DNA of 64,000 nucleotides from Scleromitrula shiraiana (Eukaryota; Ascomycota; Leotiomycetes; Helotiales; Sclerotiniaceae). This document shows positions 44,019-56,258 of the stretch, in pieces. A program made the translations under genes and the position numbers. The notes under the pieces were generated by a model that was given only the letters and a program-made list of their open reading frames with translations, had not been told where the DNA came from and did no database searches. Positions within the stretch are counted from its first letter, which is position 1. Each line of letters starts with the position of its first letter. The DNA is taken from the NCBI GenBank assembly GCA_028455995.1, contig JABELC010000008.1, forward strand, positions 1,425,501 through 1,489,500. The letters are read 5' to 3'.

Positions 44019-46934
44019 ATGACGAGCTCATCTGGGAGCTATTTTCCATCTCGACATAATGGAAATTCTTCAACGAGTCGCAGTCCACACCTTTCAACCC
44101 AAGATGATAGCGATAACGATGATCCCCTCGCAGTTCTCACAGACGATCCTCTTGATGATAGCGATCCGAATTTAGTTTCTTTCAAACGTAAACAAAAGCA
44201 ACCTTTGAATTCGAGATTCCTATCTGCCTTCTCTAGTGGTGGTTCTGGCTCGCGACAGAACACACCATCGCCGAGAAATGGCACACCAAATTCTGGTACT
44301 GGTCAAGTCTATCCAATTCCATCTACTGGAACTGGTTCGCAACAACAGGGTGCTGGCCCCAAATATGCAGCGCCATCGGATTGGTATGTTGAGGGACCGG
44401 GTAGAAGAGTTGGGTATGAGGATTTGACGGCCATTGATTGGATTTTCGAATACACAAAAGAGCGACAAAGATTGCGATTACTATATTCCAGTGCCACTGG
44501 ATTACTTGGATATGCACAACAAATTATGGATGCAAGTCAAATATGGGTAGTTCTTGTTTTGACAGGTGTTGCGACGGGTGTTTTTGCAGCCGGGATAGAT
44601 ATTATCACCGACTGGTTGGCAGATTTAAAGACAGGATATTGTACGGCTGGAGAAGATGGAGGGCATTTTTATTTGAATAGAATGTTCTGCTGCTTTGGGT
44701 ATGATAGCATTACACAATGCCAGGATTGGGTACCTTGGAGTTTGGCATTACATACAACTTCAGTTGGAGGGAAATGGTTTGTAGAGTATTTCTTTTTCAT
44801 ATTATTTTCTGTAAGTACAATTGGAAACCTTATTATGTTTCTTCTTTTAATTCGTCACAGTTATCTTTCGCATTGGTTTCGAGTATCTTGGTACAGGAAT
44901 ATGCTTTATATGCAAAGCATAGTGGTATTCCTGAAATCAAGACTGTATTGGGAGGCTTTGTTATGCGGCGTTTTATGGGTATATGGACATTGATTATAAA
45001 GTCCCTTGGATTGGTAAGTCTTGATTAGTTGTATCTCATATTATTCTCTATTGACCTCAGTAGTGTCTTTCTGTTGCATCTGGCATGTGGCTTGGAAAAG
45101 AAGGTCCACTTGTACATGTAGCATGTTGCTGTGCAAATGTCTTCATGAAATTATTTATCAACATCAATGGCAATGAAGGTATGATAATTCTTACTTGTCT
45201 ACCAAGTCCAAATGAAAATTTACCATTATTTAGCGCGGAAACGCGAGGTTCTCTCGGCAGCGGCTGCTGCTGGTATATCAGTTGCCTTTGGATCTCCAAT
45301 CGGTGGTGTGCTCTTTAGTTTAGAGGTGAGTAGTCGATCAGAGCATCTTTTATAAACTTTCTAACAGACTCTAGCAACTTTCATACTACTTTCCAGACAA
45401 AACAATGTGGCAAAGTTTTGTATGTGCTATGACAGCTGCTGTAACCCTACAAGCATTTGATCCCTTCCGAAGTGGAAAGCTTGTGCTTTACCAAGTCACT
45501 TATAGTTCTGGATGGCATGGATTCGAGATGATTCCATTTGCATTACTAGGAGTCTTTGGCGTAAGAAATCCTAATGCTTATTTTATCCCATTATACTAAC
45601 ATAAGTAGGGTATTTATGGCGGACTTTTTATCAAAGCTAATACGTCAATCTTCCAATGGAAGAAATCTGCTACTTGGCTTCCTGGCCCAGTAATGCAGGT
45701 TATGATCGTAGCTATTCTTACTGCTCTGATCAACTATCCCAACCTATATATGCGAGCTCAATCCTCAGAACTTGTCTTCTCTCTTTTTGCAGAATGCTCG
45801 AAAATCACTGATGATATGTTTGGTCTCTGCAAAACTGGTTCAGCAACGGCTGGTACCATATTTTTATTGGTATTTGCCGCCGTACTTGGATTTGGCTTAG
45901 CGTCTATCACATTTGGTCTGCAAGTTCCAGCAGGAATTATCTTGCCTTCAATGGCAATAGGAGCTCTTTTTGGTCGTGCTCTTGGTGTTGTTGTAGAGAT
46001 ATGGGTTCGCAATTTCCCGAACTTCTTCCCTTTCGCCTCCTGCGAACCGGACCTTCCATGTGTTACTCCTGGGACGTATGCAATTATTGGGGCTGCTGCA
46101 GCTTTGGGCGGTGTCACACGCATGACTGTGTCGATCGTTGTTATAATGTTCGAACTCACGGGTGCATTGACATACGTCCTTCCCATCATGATTGCCGTCA
46201 TGATTAGCAAATGGGTTGGCGATGCCTTTGGAAAACGAGGTATTTATGAGAGTTGGATACATTTGAATGAATATCCATTCCTGGATAACAGTGATGAAAC
46301 CCCGATACCCGATATTCCTGTACGCCAAATTATGACACGTATCGAAGATCTTGTTGTGCTCACTGCGACGGGCCATACCATTGAGTCCTTGACCAACATT
46401 TTGGCAACTCATCCTCACCGTGGCTTTCCCGTGATTTCGGATCTTAGGGAAGCTATATTATTAGGGTATATTTCTCGAGCAGAACTTACATACAATCTCA
46501 AAATATCTACACAACCACCTCGATCACTTCGTCCAGAAACCGAAGCATTCTTTTCCCATCAACCATTTGCCGATCCAAGAACAACACTCGATCTTCGACC
46601 ATGGATGGATCAAACACCAATCACACTCCCTTCCCGATCAAATCTCCTTCTCACTGCGAATTATTTCCAAAAACTAGGACTTCGATATGTTCTATTCAGT
46701 GACCGAGGAGTATTACAAGGTCTTCTAACCAAGAAAGACGTCTGGTATATTCTAAACGGGGCAGAAGAAACCAGAAAGACGAATGGACAAGATGGCGCAG
46801 GTTTGGGTATGAATAATACGGGACTCGCGCGAGAAGAAGGAAGAGGTGAACATAGAGGTTTACTTCATGGCGATGAGGAGGACGTTGATGTGGTACCACT
46901 CATACCGGCTCGTGATGATGCTCCTATGTTATGA
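44019..46934 (+). CDS. CLC-family voltage-gated chloride channel/antiporter
   Basis: This protein moves chloride (or exchanges Cl-/H+) across endomembranes or the plasma membrane; yeast Gef1 is the reference. Exons are 44019..44810, 44861..45013, 45064..45178, 45234..45325, 45375..45560 and 45609..46934, giving 887 residues. Introns are 49-55 bp. A polar N-terminus of about 150 residues precedes the channel domain. CLC signatures are AKHSGIPEIKTVLGGF (about 283), GKEGPLVHVACCCAN with the gating glutamate (about 328), AFGSPIGGVLFSLE and FGLQVPAGIILPSMAIGALF. Two C-terminal CBS domains follow: VRQIMTRIEDLVVLTATGHT and LLTANYFQKLGLRYVLFSD. The ATG at 44019 is the first in frame. Confidence 0.94.
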
Positions 46935-48287
46935 TGGATATGACACTTATACTTATAGATATGATTGTTTGAATATGATTACTCGTTTACAGTTCTTGTG
47001 TGTGGTTTTCGTGAATGTAAATGTGATTGTAAACGTAAATGTGAGTTTTGCTTGCACCTAAGTTAGGTAGGTAATGTATTGTATTGATTTGTCTACTCAT
47101 ATTTGGTTTGCCATGCCATGACAGGACAGGCTTCCAGCAAGGTATTATTGGGCTGCATTTATCGGTCGGGTATGACATTTATTTAACGGCTTTTATCCAT
47201 ATAGAACCATCTTAAATAAATAAAAATCATCTACTAGTACTAGTAGTAATACATGATAGTATATAAAAAATATATAAGAATGATTCATATTAATCTTTTT
47301 TTTATAATAGATTAAAATAAATTTAATCTTATTTAAGATAAATTTAAAAAGAAGAGTCCTACTACTATATGAGATATTTTTATTTGAAATGGTTCTATAT
47401 GGGAAAAAACCGTGTATTCAATGATGGGTGGAATCATGGAGGGGTATGTATGACATGATCGAGTAGATATTAGACATTATTTATAACATTAAAATTGCTT
47501 TAGGCGCAAGTAGAATTTGTTCATAAATCCCTAATGATTCCCTTGTATATCGGATACAATGACTGGAGATATACGGACATTTGTTTATAATAAATTGACT
47601 AATTTGAATATATCTATACCAATAACAATTTCTGTAGTATACAATTAGAATTTGGGTACCGAGAGGTATACCTGGCACCCCACTAAATGTCTCGGCGTCT
47701 TTCAGCGTGTCAACCCCTGAACCATTCATTTGTGTTTTCTCGGATAAGTTACAGCAATTCGGATATCGTACAAGCTGTACTGATCGATTTATTGCCTGAG
47801 ATAGAATCTATTGCATCACTTGTAAAGCCACTGTAAGGTACAAACCCGTGCACTGCCTCATCCAAAAGCTTCCATGACTTCCTTTTCCCGCGAGGGAAAG
47901 CACGACTGCAGTGAATAACCAATGTGTAATCTTTATCATGCCACTTGGTTCGTCCGACTTCAGTAGAAACCCTGACTGGTCCCCACGATTTAAGGATTAG
48001 TCTTAGCGTTGACGCAAAAGGAGGGGCACTTGCAGGGCAGTGAATAATTTAGTGGCTGTGTTAAATGATGCGTCAGCGTCACTTTACCAGTATTTTCCTT
48101 CTACTTAATCTTCCGCTGTGTACGCTGAAACTTGTTATTTCCTACATCACAAACCACTTTTCGGAATCCAATAACTTATTTGAAGCTCCTTACAACAAGT
48201 TCCATAGCCACGCACAACTAACTTACTTAAAGACTTAAAGATCCCTTGAATAATGGGGGTAAGCTTTTAAAAGGATTAAGTATTAAG
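46935..48287. other. Intergenic containing a MITE-like palindrome
   Basis: Apart from the inverted-repeat element at 47186-47413, the stretch is AT-rich without recognised genes. The last 100 bp are the vWA gene leader. Confidence 0.6.
47186..47413. mobile_element. MITE-like 228-bp inverted-repeat element
   Basis: The two ends are near-perfect inverted repeats. The left arm reads ACGG-TTTT-TCC then ATATAGAACCAT and AAATAAA, and the right arm gives the same order on the minus strand. Similarity runs for about 50 bp, including CTAGTAGTA-like inner parts, and the centre is very AT-rich. There is no coding capacity, so it would be non-autonomous. A clear target-site duplication was not found. 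No second copy was seen in this window. Confidence 0.65.
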
Positions 48288-50011
48288 ATGTATCACCCAA
48301 CTAATATGTACCCTCCGCAGCTAGCATCAAAGATGGCAGCAGCTCAAGCAGCTCAAGGAGGAGGAGCACCACCTTATGTACGTTTACAACTATACTCAAC
48401 CCCCAAAAGATATCTGCTAATAATATCTACGCAGCCCGCTGGAGGACAACCCGGACAATATGGACAACAAGGTCAGAACCCCCTAACAGTGCAACAAAAT
48501 CAATCAGGACAGGCAGGCCAAACAGGCCAAACAAGTCAAGTAACCCCAGCTACTAAGCCGACAAAGCAGACACAGCAGACTCAATCTACTCAGCAAATGC
48601 AACAAAATCAACTAACCCAAGATCCTAATGCAGGTCAACAATATCAACCTTACCCAGGTGGCCCACCACCACAAGGCCAGCCAGGCCAATACCCTCCACA
48701 ACAACGTTCTCAACAACTAGGTTACATGCCAGGAAATTCGATCCCTCCCTCTGCTATTAAGCAATCCCTTGAAGCTACGATCCGAGAGAAGAACATTGGT
48801 AACATGTTCCGTAACCCCGCAATCCTCGACCAAATCGCGGCGGTCGCTCCCCAGAAAATTGATCAACTATGTCAGACCTGGAACGTTCCTCGTGAAATGG
48901 GTGCAGATATTGCTAAGCTTGCATTGTTCGATATCATTTTGTTTATCGGTATGTTGAATACTTAGCATATGAAAGATTGATAGCTGACTCCGGAAAGACG
49001 ACAGTGGATCCATGGTTTTCCAGGAAAACGGTACCCGTATCGATGATATGAAACTTGTATTGGGACGGGCCGCATTCGCTGGATCATTATTCGACGCCGA
49101 TGGAATCCAAGTGCGTTTCTTTAACAGTGACGAACAAGGAAATCACATTAGATCCCAACAGGAAGTCGAACAACTTGTTCAGCGAATCAAGTTCAAGGGA
49201 TTAACCCCTCTAGGAGAACAACTTAGAAACAAGGTTATCGAGCCACTGATCCTCCAAAAGGCGCGCGCTAGTCAACTTGAGAAACCAGTCTTGGTCATTG
49301 TCATCACAGATGGTCAACCCGATAACGAAACAGCTGTTTTTGACGTAATCAAGAGTTCATCTGCTGAACTCGCAAGGACCCCATACGGCAAAAACGCCAT
49401 CTCCTACGAATTCGCCCAAGTAGGAAACGACAAGACCGCAACCAATTTCTTGAAAAAACTCGACGACGATCGTAGCATCGGTGACCTCATCGACTGTACA
49501 TCTAATTTCGAGACCGAACAAGACGAAATGGCCAGACAAAGCCCAGGGTCACCGGACTTAACTCCCGATCTCTGGCTTCTCAAACTGCTCTGCGGAGCAA
49601 TTGATTCCTCATATGATGCCAAGGATGAGGGAAATACGGCTAGGCCTCCCCCACAACAGGGTGGATATGGGGCTCCTCCCCAGGGATATGGTGCCCCTCC
49701 TCCTCAACAGGGATACGGTCAACAACCGCAATATGGTCAACCTCCTCAACAGGGTTATGGTCAACAACCACAATATGGAGCTCCTCCTCAGCAAGGGTAT
49801 GGTCAACAACCTCAGTATGGTCAGCAGCCTCAACAAGGCTATGGCCAACCGCAACAGGGTTATGGTGCTCCTCCTCCTCAGGGTGGTGCTTATCCCGGGC
49901 AGCAGCAATACAGACCTCCTGGAGGTCCTCCCGTTCCTCCTGTAAGTTTCATTCGTTTAGTCTCTTTGTTTTAGCATTAGATATGGCACTAACGTTTTAT
50001 AGCGTTACTAA
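48288..50011 (+). CDS. von Willebrand factor A-domain protein with prion-like tail
   Basis: Exons are 48288..48377, 48435..48948, 48998..49941 and a last exon of only 9 nt, 50003..50011, encoding Arg-Tyr-stop; total 518 residues. The first 120 residues are Gln/Pro/Gly/Thr-rich. A conserved helical block (IKQSLEATIREKNIGNMFRN, VPREMGADIAKLALFDIILF) precedes a vWA fold. The MIDAS start DDSGSM is created across the second intron. It continues with GLTPLGEQLRNKV and VLVIVITDGQPDNETAV. The last 100 residues are QGYGQQPQYG-type repeats. Fungal proteins of this layout are uncharacterised. A metal-dependent protein-binding role is plausible, with a low-complexity tail that could phase-separate. An ATG at 48253 would need a 29-nt intron, so 48288 is preferred. 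Confidence 0.83.
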
Positions 50012-50728
50012 ATAGGTAGCGGTTGTGAAGGATTGGATCCCTCAGTAAAATATGGTGTGTTTGGGCAGGATGGATGAATTGGCGGATAGTTAATCCCTCA
50101 AATAATAGTAGCTTGGCGCTAGGAATTGAAACGGCAATGAAGAATTTAAAACATTATTATCTATTTATCTCAAATGAAATTTGAAGCGTCAGTCTTACAT
50201 ATTGGATCTCTTTTTCTGTCTCTACTGATTCTTCGTTGGGGACTGAGTAACAGTGTAGCGTTCTTTGCTCTGAGTTGATCCACTTCTGATTTTATTTCTT
50301 TGATGGACTGACGACTATCTAATCCATTTTGAGCCACATGTAAATGTTGTTCATTGTGAATGAACTCAGTTTAACATATCAATATAGGTGAAAAGTTGAA
50401 TATAGCCCCTACAGACACCTAAAAATATGTTCAGATATTTATCTTTAACACTTTAATAAGTATCATAGTTAGATACCGTGTTTGTAGAGATAGAAGTTAA
50501 AAGCACGGCGATGTTGAAAATGATTAATGTTTTCTGAAAAGTAGCATTCTCTATTTGATCACCTTAGATCAACAGCACTCGTGTCATATATATCATACTA
50601 TCTTTCTTCTATAGCACAGATTTGTTTATCTTTTTAGATGTCACTATAGAAAAAGTTAAAAAGGTTACCACTTATTCATTCTAACCATAGCTATATCCAA
50701 AGCAATACATCCTACTCTCTCAGCTACT
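50012..50728. other. Intergenic, convergent gene ends
   Basis: The gap lies between the 3' ends of the vWA gene and the sugar transporter. It is AT-rich and nothing was recognised. Confidence 0.6.
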
Positions 50729-52428
50729 CTAATAAGCCACATCCGACCTATGTTCCACCATTCCTCCCTCCTTCTCCTCATGTTCCCTAACCCTATTCTC
50801 CAAATCATGCACCTCAAAATCCTCCCTCCTCATACTCGGCACAAACCAACTCTTACTACTAAAAAGCACATTCATTTCCTCCAACGGTCTCTTAGCCGTC
50901 TCTGGCATCAACGCCCAGAAAAACACCGCATTTGTGAAATTACAAACCACAAACACAAGGAAGAATTTCCACCCAATACTGTTAATTGCCGGCGATGTAA
51001 CCTGTCCCACCATGGTGTTGAAAGCAAAGGATACCATAACTCCAATACTAACACCCTTGGATCTAGTTTTCGTATCGAAGATTTCGGCGGGGATGATCCA
51101 GGATAGCGAACCACAGGAATAGGAGAACGATATTTGATATACCCAATTTATGCAAGTAAAGGCCCAGGAAAGCGATGTTTGAACCGAGTGGGATTTTCCG
51201 GGGAAAGAAGCAATAGCTGCGGTGACGATGATGAAACATATGCAATTAACGAGATTGCCGATGATAAGTGGCCAGCGACGACCAAATCGATCGATGGATA
51301 AAATGGTTCCGAGTTGAGCGAGGATAGACAGAACGTTGGAGATTCCTTGATATTTTAACGCATCTGTTGTTCCAACACCAACTGTTTTATAAATCTCTGG
51401 CGCGAAGTATTGGATTGCTGATACACCCGTCATTTGAACCGAAGCTTGCAACGAAGTTGTTAGGAAGAGCCTTCTAAAGCTAGACTTATCCGCAAAGAGC
51501 TCTTTGTAACCCGAAGCAGCAGTTTCATGTTCGTAGGCGATGGCGGCTTGGATTTGCTCATATTCGGATTGTACCCAGATATCGTGCTCGTTTCCGTTGG
51601 CGTGTAAGCGGGCAAGAGTTTTGAGACCCTTGTCGGCTTGACCGTGGTCCATGAGCCAACGAGGAGATTCGGGGAAAAGAAGAATGAGGAGAGCGAGGAC
51701 ACCGGCGGGGACGATTTGAATTCCAAGAGGAATTATCCACTGGTTGTTGTCGGTTGCTGAGATGTGAAGTGTGGTTCCGTAAGTTGTCCAAGCTTGGTTT
51801 TGTTAGTTTATCTTGAATTGGAGGTTGATTTCTGAAAGGGGAAATGTGCACTTACTTGCACACGCAGCACCGAGACCTAACATGAATTGTTGAAGACCTG
51901 TAAGACGACCACGAATAGATGGATGTGCAATTTCGGCTTGATAAAGAGGAATAATCATAACCAAGAAACCGATACCCAACCCAGCAATTGATCGTCCTCC
52001 AAAAAGGAATCCAAGGTTTTGAGCACCGGTTTGAAGAGCCCCTCCAAACATGAAGATGATGGCTCCAAGCATAATAGTTAATCGACGACCAAGCCAGTCA
52101 CCTACTGGACCTGCAAGGCCGGCACCAATGAAAGCCCCACCAGTGAAAACTGACACTACTGCACCACTGAGAATATCATGTTAGTTTACATATTGTTTAT
52201 CTTTAATTGTGAATGTGCCTTACGTCTTGTTTGGACTGGGGTCATTGAATTTACTTTGGAAGGAATCAGATGCAACGACACCGCCAATAACACCCAGATC
52301 ATAACCATAGAGGAAAGATCCGAAGGAGGCGAATACTCCAACGAGCAACTATATATCATTATTAGTGATGTGGCTGCGACTTTGACGCAAGCATAATTTA
52401 CCTGATAAGTCTTTGGAGAGAGACCCAT
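50729..52428 (-). CDS. MFS sugar transporter
   Basis: This is a plasma-membrane carrier for a hexose or related sugar (sugar-porter family, 12 membrane spans). Exons are 52428..52402, 52348..52224, 52166..51856 and 51792..50729, giving 508 residues. Introns are 53-63 bp. Signatures are FGSFLYGYDLGVIGG in TM1, GDWLGRRLTIMLGA after TM2, GRSIAGLGIGF, PESPRWLMDHGQADKG after TM6, QMTGVSAIQYFAPEIYKTVG in TM7, DRFGRRWPLIIGN and PETAKRPLEEMNVLF after TM12. Substrate cannot be read from sequence. The TM10-11 segment reads SYSCGSLSWIIPAEIFDTKT, with Ile-Pro-Ala-Glu as in many fungal porters. The family is certain. Confidence 0.93.
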
Positions 52429-53798
52429 GGTTGGAAGAGGAGTTTTTCTTCAATGTATACGTAAGATAACTATATGCGACACCACTCGCAACTCAAGTAT
52501 CTACAAAAACAATGGGTTTCTAGTACGAGGGGATCACCACGACTTTATAGAGAAGGGAAAAAAGCACACACACATGAACATAACACCCCAGACTCAATCA
52601 ACCCTAGGGCCATCAACGAAATTCACCCTCCCTGTCTCTACCCCCGCCCCAGATTCTACATCATAGATCTAGCTGTCAATGTCACCTTATGCGGGGACCA
52701 TCCAATCAATCAAGCCATCTCATTCATCGACTTGGTTGTCACTACAACTCGTGACTCTTGGCACCCCAGACATTGCAACCCTTTGATTCGTGCGCAAGAA
52801 GAGCATACAAGTAACTAGCTTAATGGGAATACTTTTCCGATGTTGCTTTCTGCTGACCCGAGTTTAAGGTTGCGCTAGTGGACTAGTGTGTGGTTATTCT
52901 AGGCGGGCTAGATTCCGGAATCTGGGGTTGGGGTTGGGGGTGGAGGATGGGTGATGGGTGATGGGTGATGGGATTGGTGGATTCAGATGACCGTTGCTTG
53001 GGGTAGGTTCGGGGCATTGTTGGGATATTGATTGCGGGGCATATCTATTCCAAGTGTGAAGAGTCAGTAGATAGGCACGATAGGCAAGCTAAGAAAACTA
53101 ATGAGCTGGGTGTTGGATTCTGGTTGCATGTGATATGGTTCGAGTTGTTAAAAAGTATACGAGTGTATACGGAAGTAGTTTTGTACATGGATTATTGTAG
53201 TGATATGTACATACAAACTTGAAGTATATATCTGGTGGCTAGTGATGGTGGTGACTTGGTAGATAAGATGAACAGTGTTCAATATATTGATTCGATACTT
53301 TACATCTGACTAGATATATCGTACTTCGAGATATTATCTAGAGAAAAGTATCTGGTAACTAGATGTGAGATGGATGGAGTATCTGAATAATCTTGCACTT
53401 GTCTTGTATACTTTCAGTGCAGCCAAAACTATTATAATCATTTCAAATAAGTTTGAAACCAGAAACTATTTGCAATAATTAAATAAGGAATTAGAAATAC
53501 ACCTAAATTTTACTCGCCGACATGAACACCAACTACAATGTAGTTGTCGAGGAAAGCAAAAAAAATATTGCATGAATATTTCAAGAATTGAGCAAAATGA
53601 GCAGGCGAATTTCGAGTTCACCGGGACAGCTCACCGGAGATGTTTTTCGTATAGCACCAATTTTTAGAGCTCACCCGCCCCGCCCACGTCACATCCCACC
53701 TCAACTTAACTTTTGTAACAGTGAAGCTGCGCAACACCCGCAATAATATAATAGTTTTGCGACAGAACCTCCAGCAGCAGCCACAAAATATCTACAAG
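52429..53798. other. Intergenic between sugar transporter and GET4
   Basis: This is a divergent upstream region of 1.37 kb. A GGGTGAT-type tandem run occupies about 52924-52975. No gene was supported. Confidence 0.55.
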
Positions 53799-55019
53799 AT
53801 GTCCGCCAAGCTCGACAAGATAATTGCGCGCCTGCAAGAGAAGTAATAAATTTCCTCATCCTCTCATTCTTTCATCCATACATCTTACCCAATCCAACCC
53901 CATTCTTCAATCATCAGCTAACTATCTCCCCCTCCTCCCCAGAACAACCGAAGGCCAATACTACGAAGCCCAACAACAAACCCGGGTAGTCGCAGCGCGC
54001 TACATAAAACAAGCCAACTATGCCGCCGCAATCGACATACTATATTCAGTCGCGACCTCACTTCTCAAAGCAGGCCAAGGAGGAAGTGGAGGCGATTTGG
54101 GACTTTTCATGATCGAGGTTTATGGATTGGCGGAGGTGAAACCAGATGCTGCTAGTAAAGGACGGGTATTAACACTGTTGAGATTATTTGGGGAGGAAGA
54201 ACCGGTTAGGAAGAAGTTTATTGGGGAGATGATTGGGTAGGTTTATCTTTTTCTTTCCTTATGCTTTCTTTGCTCTTGTTCTATACGCACATACGCCTGC
54301 CTACTCAGCTATGTAAAGATTTTGGAAAACTTGCATAACTTACTAACCCCCTTCTTCCCAGCTGGTCCTCAAAACACGGCCTCTACCCCGCCGGTGAACC
54401 CGAATTGCACCACGTATCCGGCAGCCTGTACGCCTCCTCGCAGGAAATCTACGACGCAGAACGCCACCTCACACTCGGAACTAAAGATTCCCCGCCCATC
54501 TTCGCAAATCTCGAATACGACTGGTACGCGCAAGATGAATCGCACACGGCCGCTCTCTACCTCGCACGCGTTGTGTTTCCTTACCTACTAATTGGGAATG
54601 TACGGGATGCGAATCGGGGATATCGAATTTTTACGCAGAGATTGGTGGAGGAGAGTAAGGGGTTGACGGTTCAGGAGGTGAAGAGATCTGGAGATGAGGA
54701 AACGGTGAGGATATTTCCTAGTTTACCTTTGGTTAATTTCCTGGGACTATTGCTGTGTGCGGTGGGGAAGGGAAGGGATGATGCGTTTAGGAGTTTGAAG
54801 CAGAAATATGGGGGGTTGATTAGAGAGGTGGGGATTTGGGAGGAGAGTTTGACGAGTGTGGCGGAGATGTATTTTGGGATTCAGAGACCGAGGGTGGGTA
54901 ATCCGTTGTTGGATATGATGGGGAGTATGTTTGGGGGTGGGGGGATGGGGGGTCCGCCGCAGAAACAACAGAAGAGGGTGGGTGGGACCGGGGGGTTGGG
55001 TACGGAGGGTTTGGATTAG
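53799..55019 (+). CDS. GET4: GET4, guided entry of tail-anchored proteins
   Basis: GET4 pairs with Get5 to hand tail-anchored membrane proteins from Sgt2 to Get3. Exons are 53799..53842, 53943..54236 and 54362..55019 (introns 100 and 125 bp), giving 331 residues. The alpha-solenoid family blocks are TTEGQYYEAQQQTRVVAARY followed by IKQANYAAAIDIL, GQGGSGGDLGLFMIEVY, KFIGEMIGWSSKHGLYPAGE, PELHHVSGSLYASSQEIYDA and the LPLVNFLGLLLCAVGKG helix. The C-terminus is a Gly/Met/Gln-rich tail with PLLDMMGSMFGGGGMGG, also seen in other GET4 proteins. It is convergent with the next gene. Confidence 0.94.
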
Positions 55020-55347
55020 TTCGAATTAGTTTGAATTGGATGGGGTTGTGGACGTGATGTGGTAGATAGAAGAAAGAAAGTGAGTGAGCGTGTGTGTGTG
55101 CATATAGCATGTTTATTCATCATAGGAATTGATACCAAACTATTTTTCCTTCCCTTTTCCTTCCCCCTTTTCCCTCCCCCATTTTAAAACAATCTGTCTC
55201 TGTGTACATGCAGAATACACGCCGGGTATCCCAAAACTCCAATTCCATTCATATCCAGTGCGCCGAACGCAACTCCCAATGGATGCGAGAATTTTCCAAA
55301 TCATTTCATATCCTACTATTGCAAACAACCATCGAATCAATACCAGT
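55020..55347. other. Intergenic, GET4 3' end facing next gene's 3' end
   Basis: The gap carries a short GTGTGTGTG run near 55090 and pyrimidine-rich tracts. No gene was recognised. Confidence 0.6.
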
Positions 55348-56258
55348 CTACCTCACAATCACGTCCACCTCCCTCTCAAAAATCCAATTATCCTCCGCTA
55401 ACGCCGCCGTCTTAGCTCGTAGACTTGCTCGAACTGCTTCTAGGAGTTCTGTTTGTTTGGGTTAGTTTATATAATATACATGGATTCGTTGTCATAAGAA
55501 GACAAGGGGTAGATGAAGAATAACAACTTGCCGGCCGGCTCACTAGGAGCACGATTGCGATCCCTTTGATGATGTTTTACTGCTTCGGATAGACGTTTTC
55601 GTTCATCTGTTTGTGAGTTCATCGTATCAGCATTTCATTCTCACTGTCTTTCCTTTCCTCCCATGACTCTCCACATCTCCATTCACTCCCTTACTAAGGC
55701 CCTTAAGAAGAAACAAACCGATGGAGACAAAATAAAAAACATACTCTCCTCCTCATCCCCCAAAACCAGCCCCTCCTCCCCCTCAAACTCCATCCCCATC
55801 CCCATACTCATACTCATCCCCCTCTCTCTATCCCTGTGTCCCCCCATCATCCCCATCCCCATCCCCATCCCCATCCCGAAATCCACCCCCGTCCCCACCC
55901 CAATCTCAAACTCCCCATTCTTATCCCTCATCACTATATCCGAACTCAGCGATTCCGGCTCCGTTTCCCCCAATCGTCCAAACCCTACGCCTTCCGAGCC
56001 TCCAAAGCGCGAGTTTGAGGCGGTGGGTGTTTCGATGTCGACGTCCAGATCGAGACGCAGTGTGGAGGCGCTGGTGCTGGTTGTGCTGGAGGTTGTGGGG
56101 CGGTGTGTGTGTGCGTGGGACTGGGATTGGTCGGCGCGGCGGGAGAGGTGCGCTTGGAAGAGGTTACGGCGGACGGAGCGGGATGTGCTTGTTGTTGTTG
56201 TTGTTGTTGTTGAGGTGGATGTGTGATGGGCTGGTCGGCGAGGATCTTGGGGTGCCAT
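55348..56258 (-). CDS. Unrecognised 225-residue protein with Gly-Met repeat
   Basis: I do not recognise this gene. Exons are 56258..55745, 55606..55544 and 55448..55348 (introns 138 and 95 bp with GTATGT and GTGAGC donors). The first exon is low complexity: a Ser/Thr run, SVRRNLFQAHLSRRADQSQS, an acidic piece, then GMGMGMGMMGG and SMSMGMGMEFEGEEG. The splice-joined end is of quite different, conserved-looking character: NERKRLSEAVKHHQRDRNRA leading to PKLLEAVRASLRAKTAALAE and DNWIFE. That is a charged helical segment and is the best evidence that this strand is the coding one. The plus strand also has a long frame here but lacks this feature. A small nuclear or cytosolic protein with a C-terminal helical domain is the most that can be said. 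Confidence 0.6.

Noticed and set aside
49609..49908. Minus-strand frame in the vWA gene tail
   Set aside because: It is a shadow of the QGY repeats; the Leu/Arg repeat peptide is an artefact of the repeated DNA.
55663..56226. 187-codon plus-strand frame opposite the 225-residue gene
   Set aside because: Pro/Ile/Val-rich repeats arise from the antisense of GGGATG units. Only the minus strand has splice signals joining it to a conserved-looking C-terminus.
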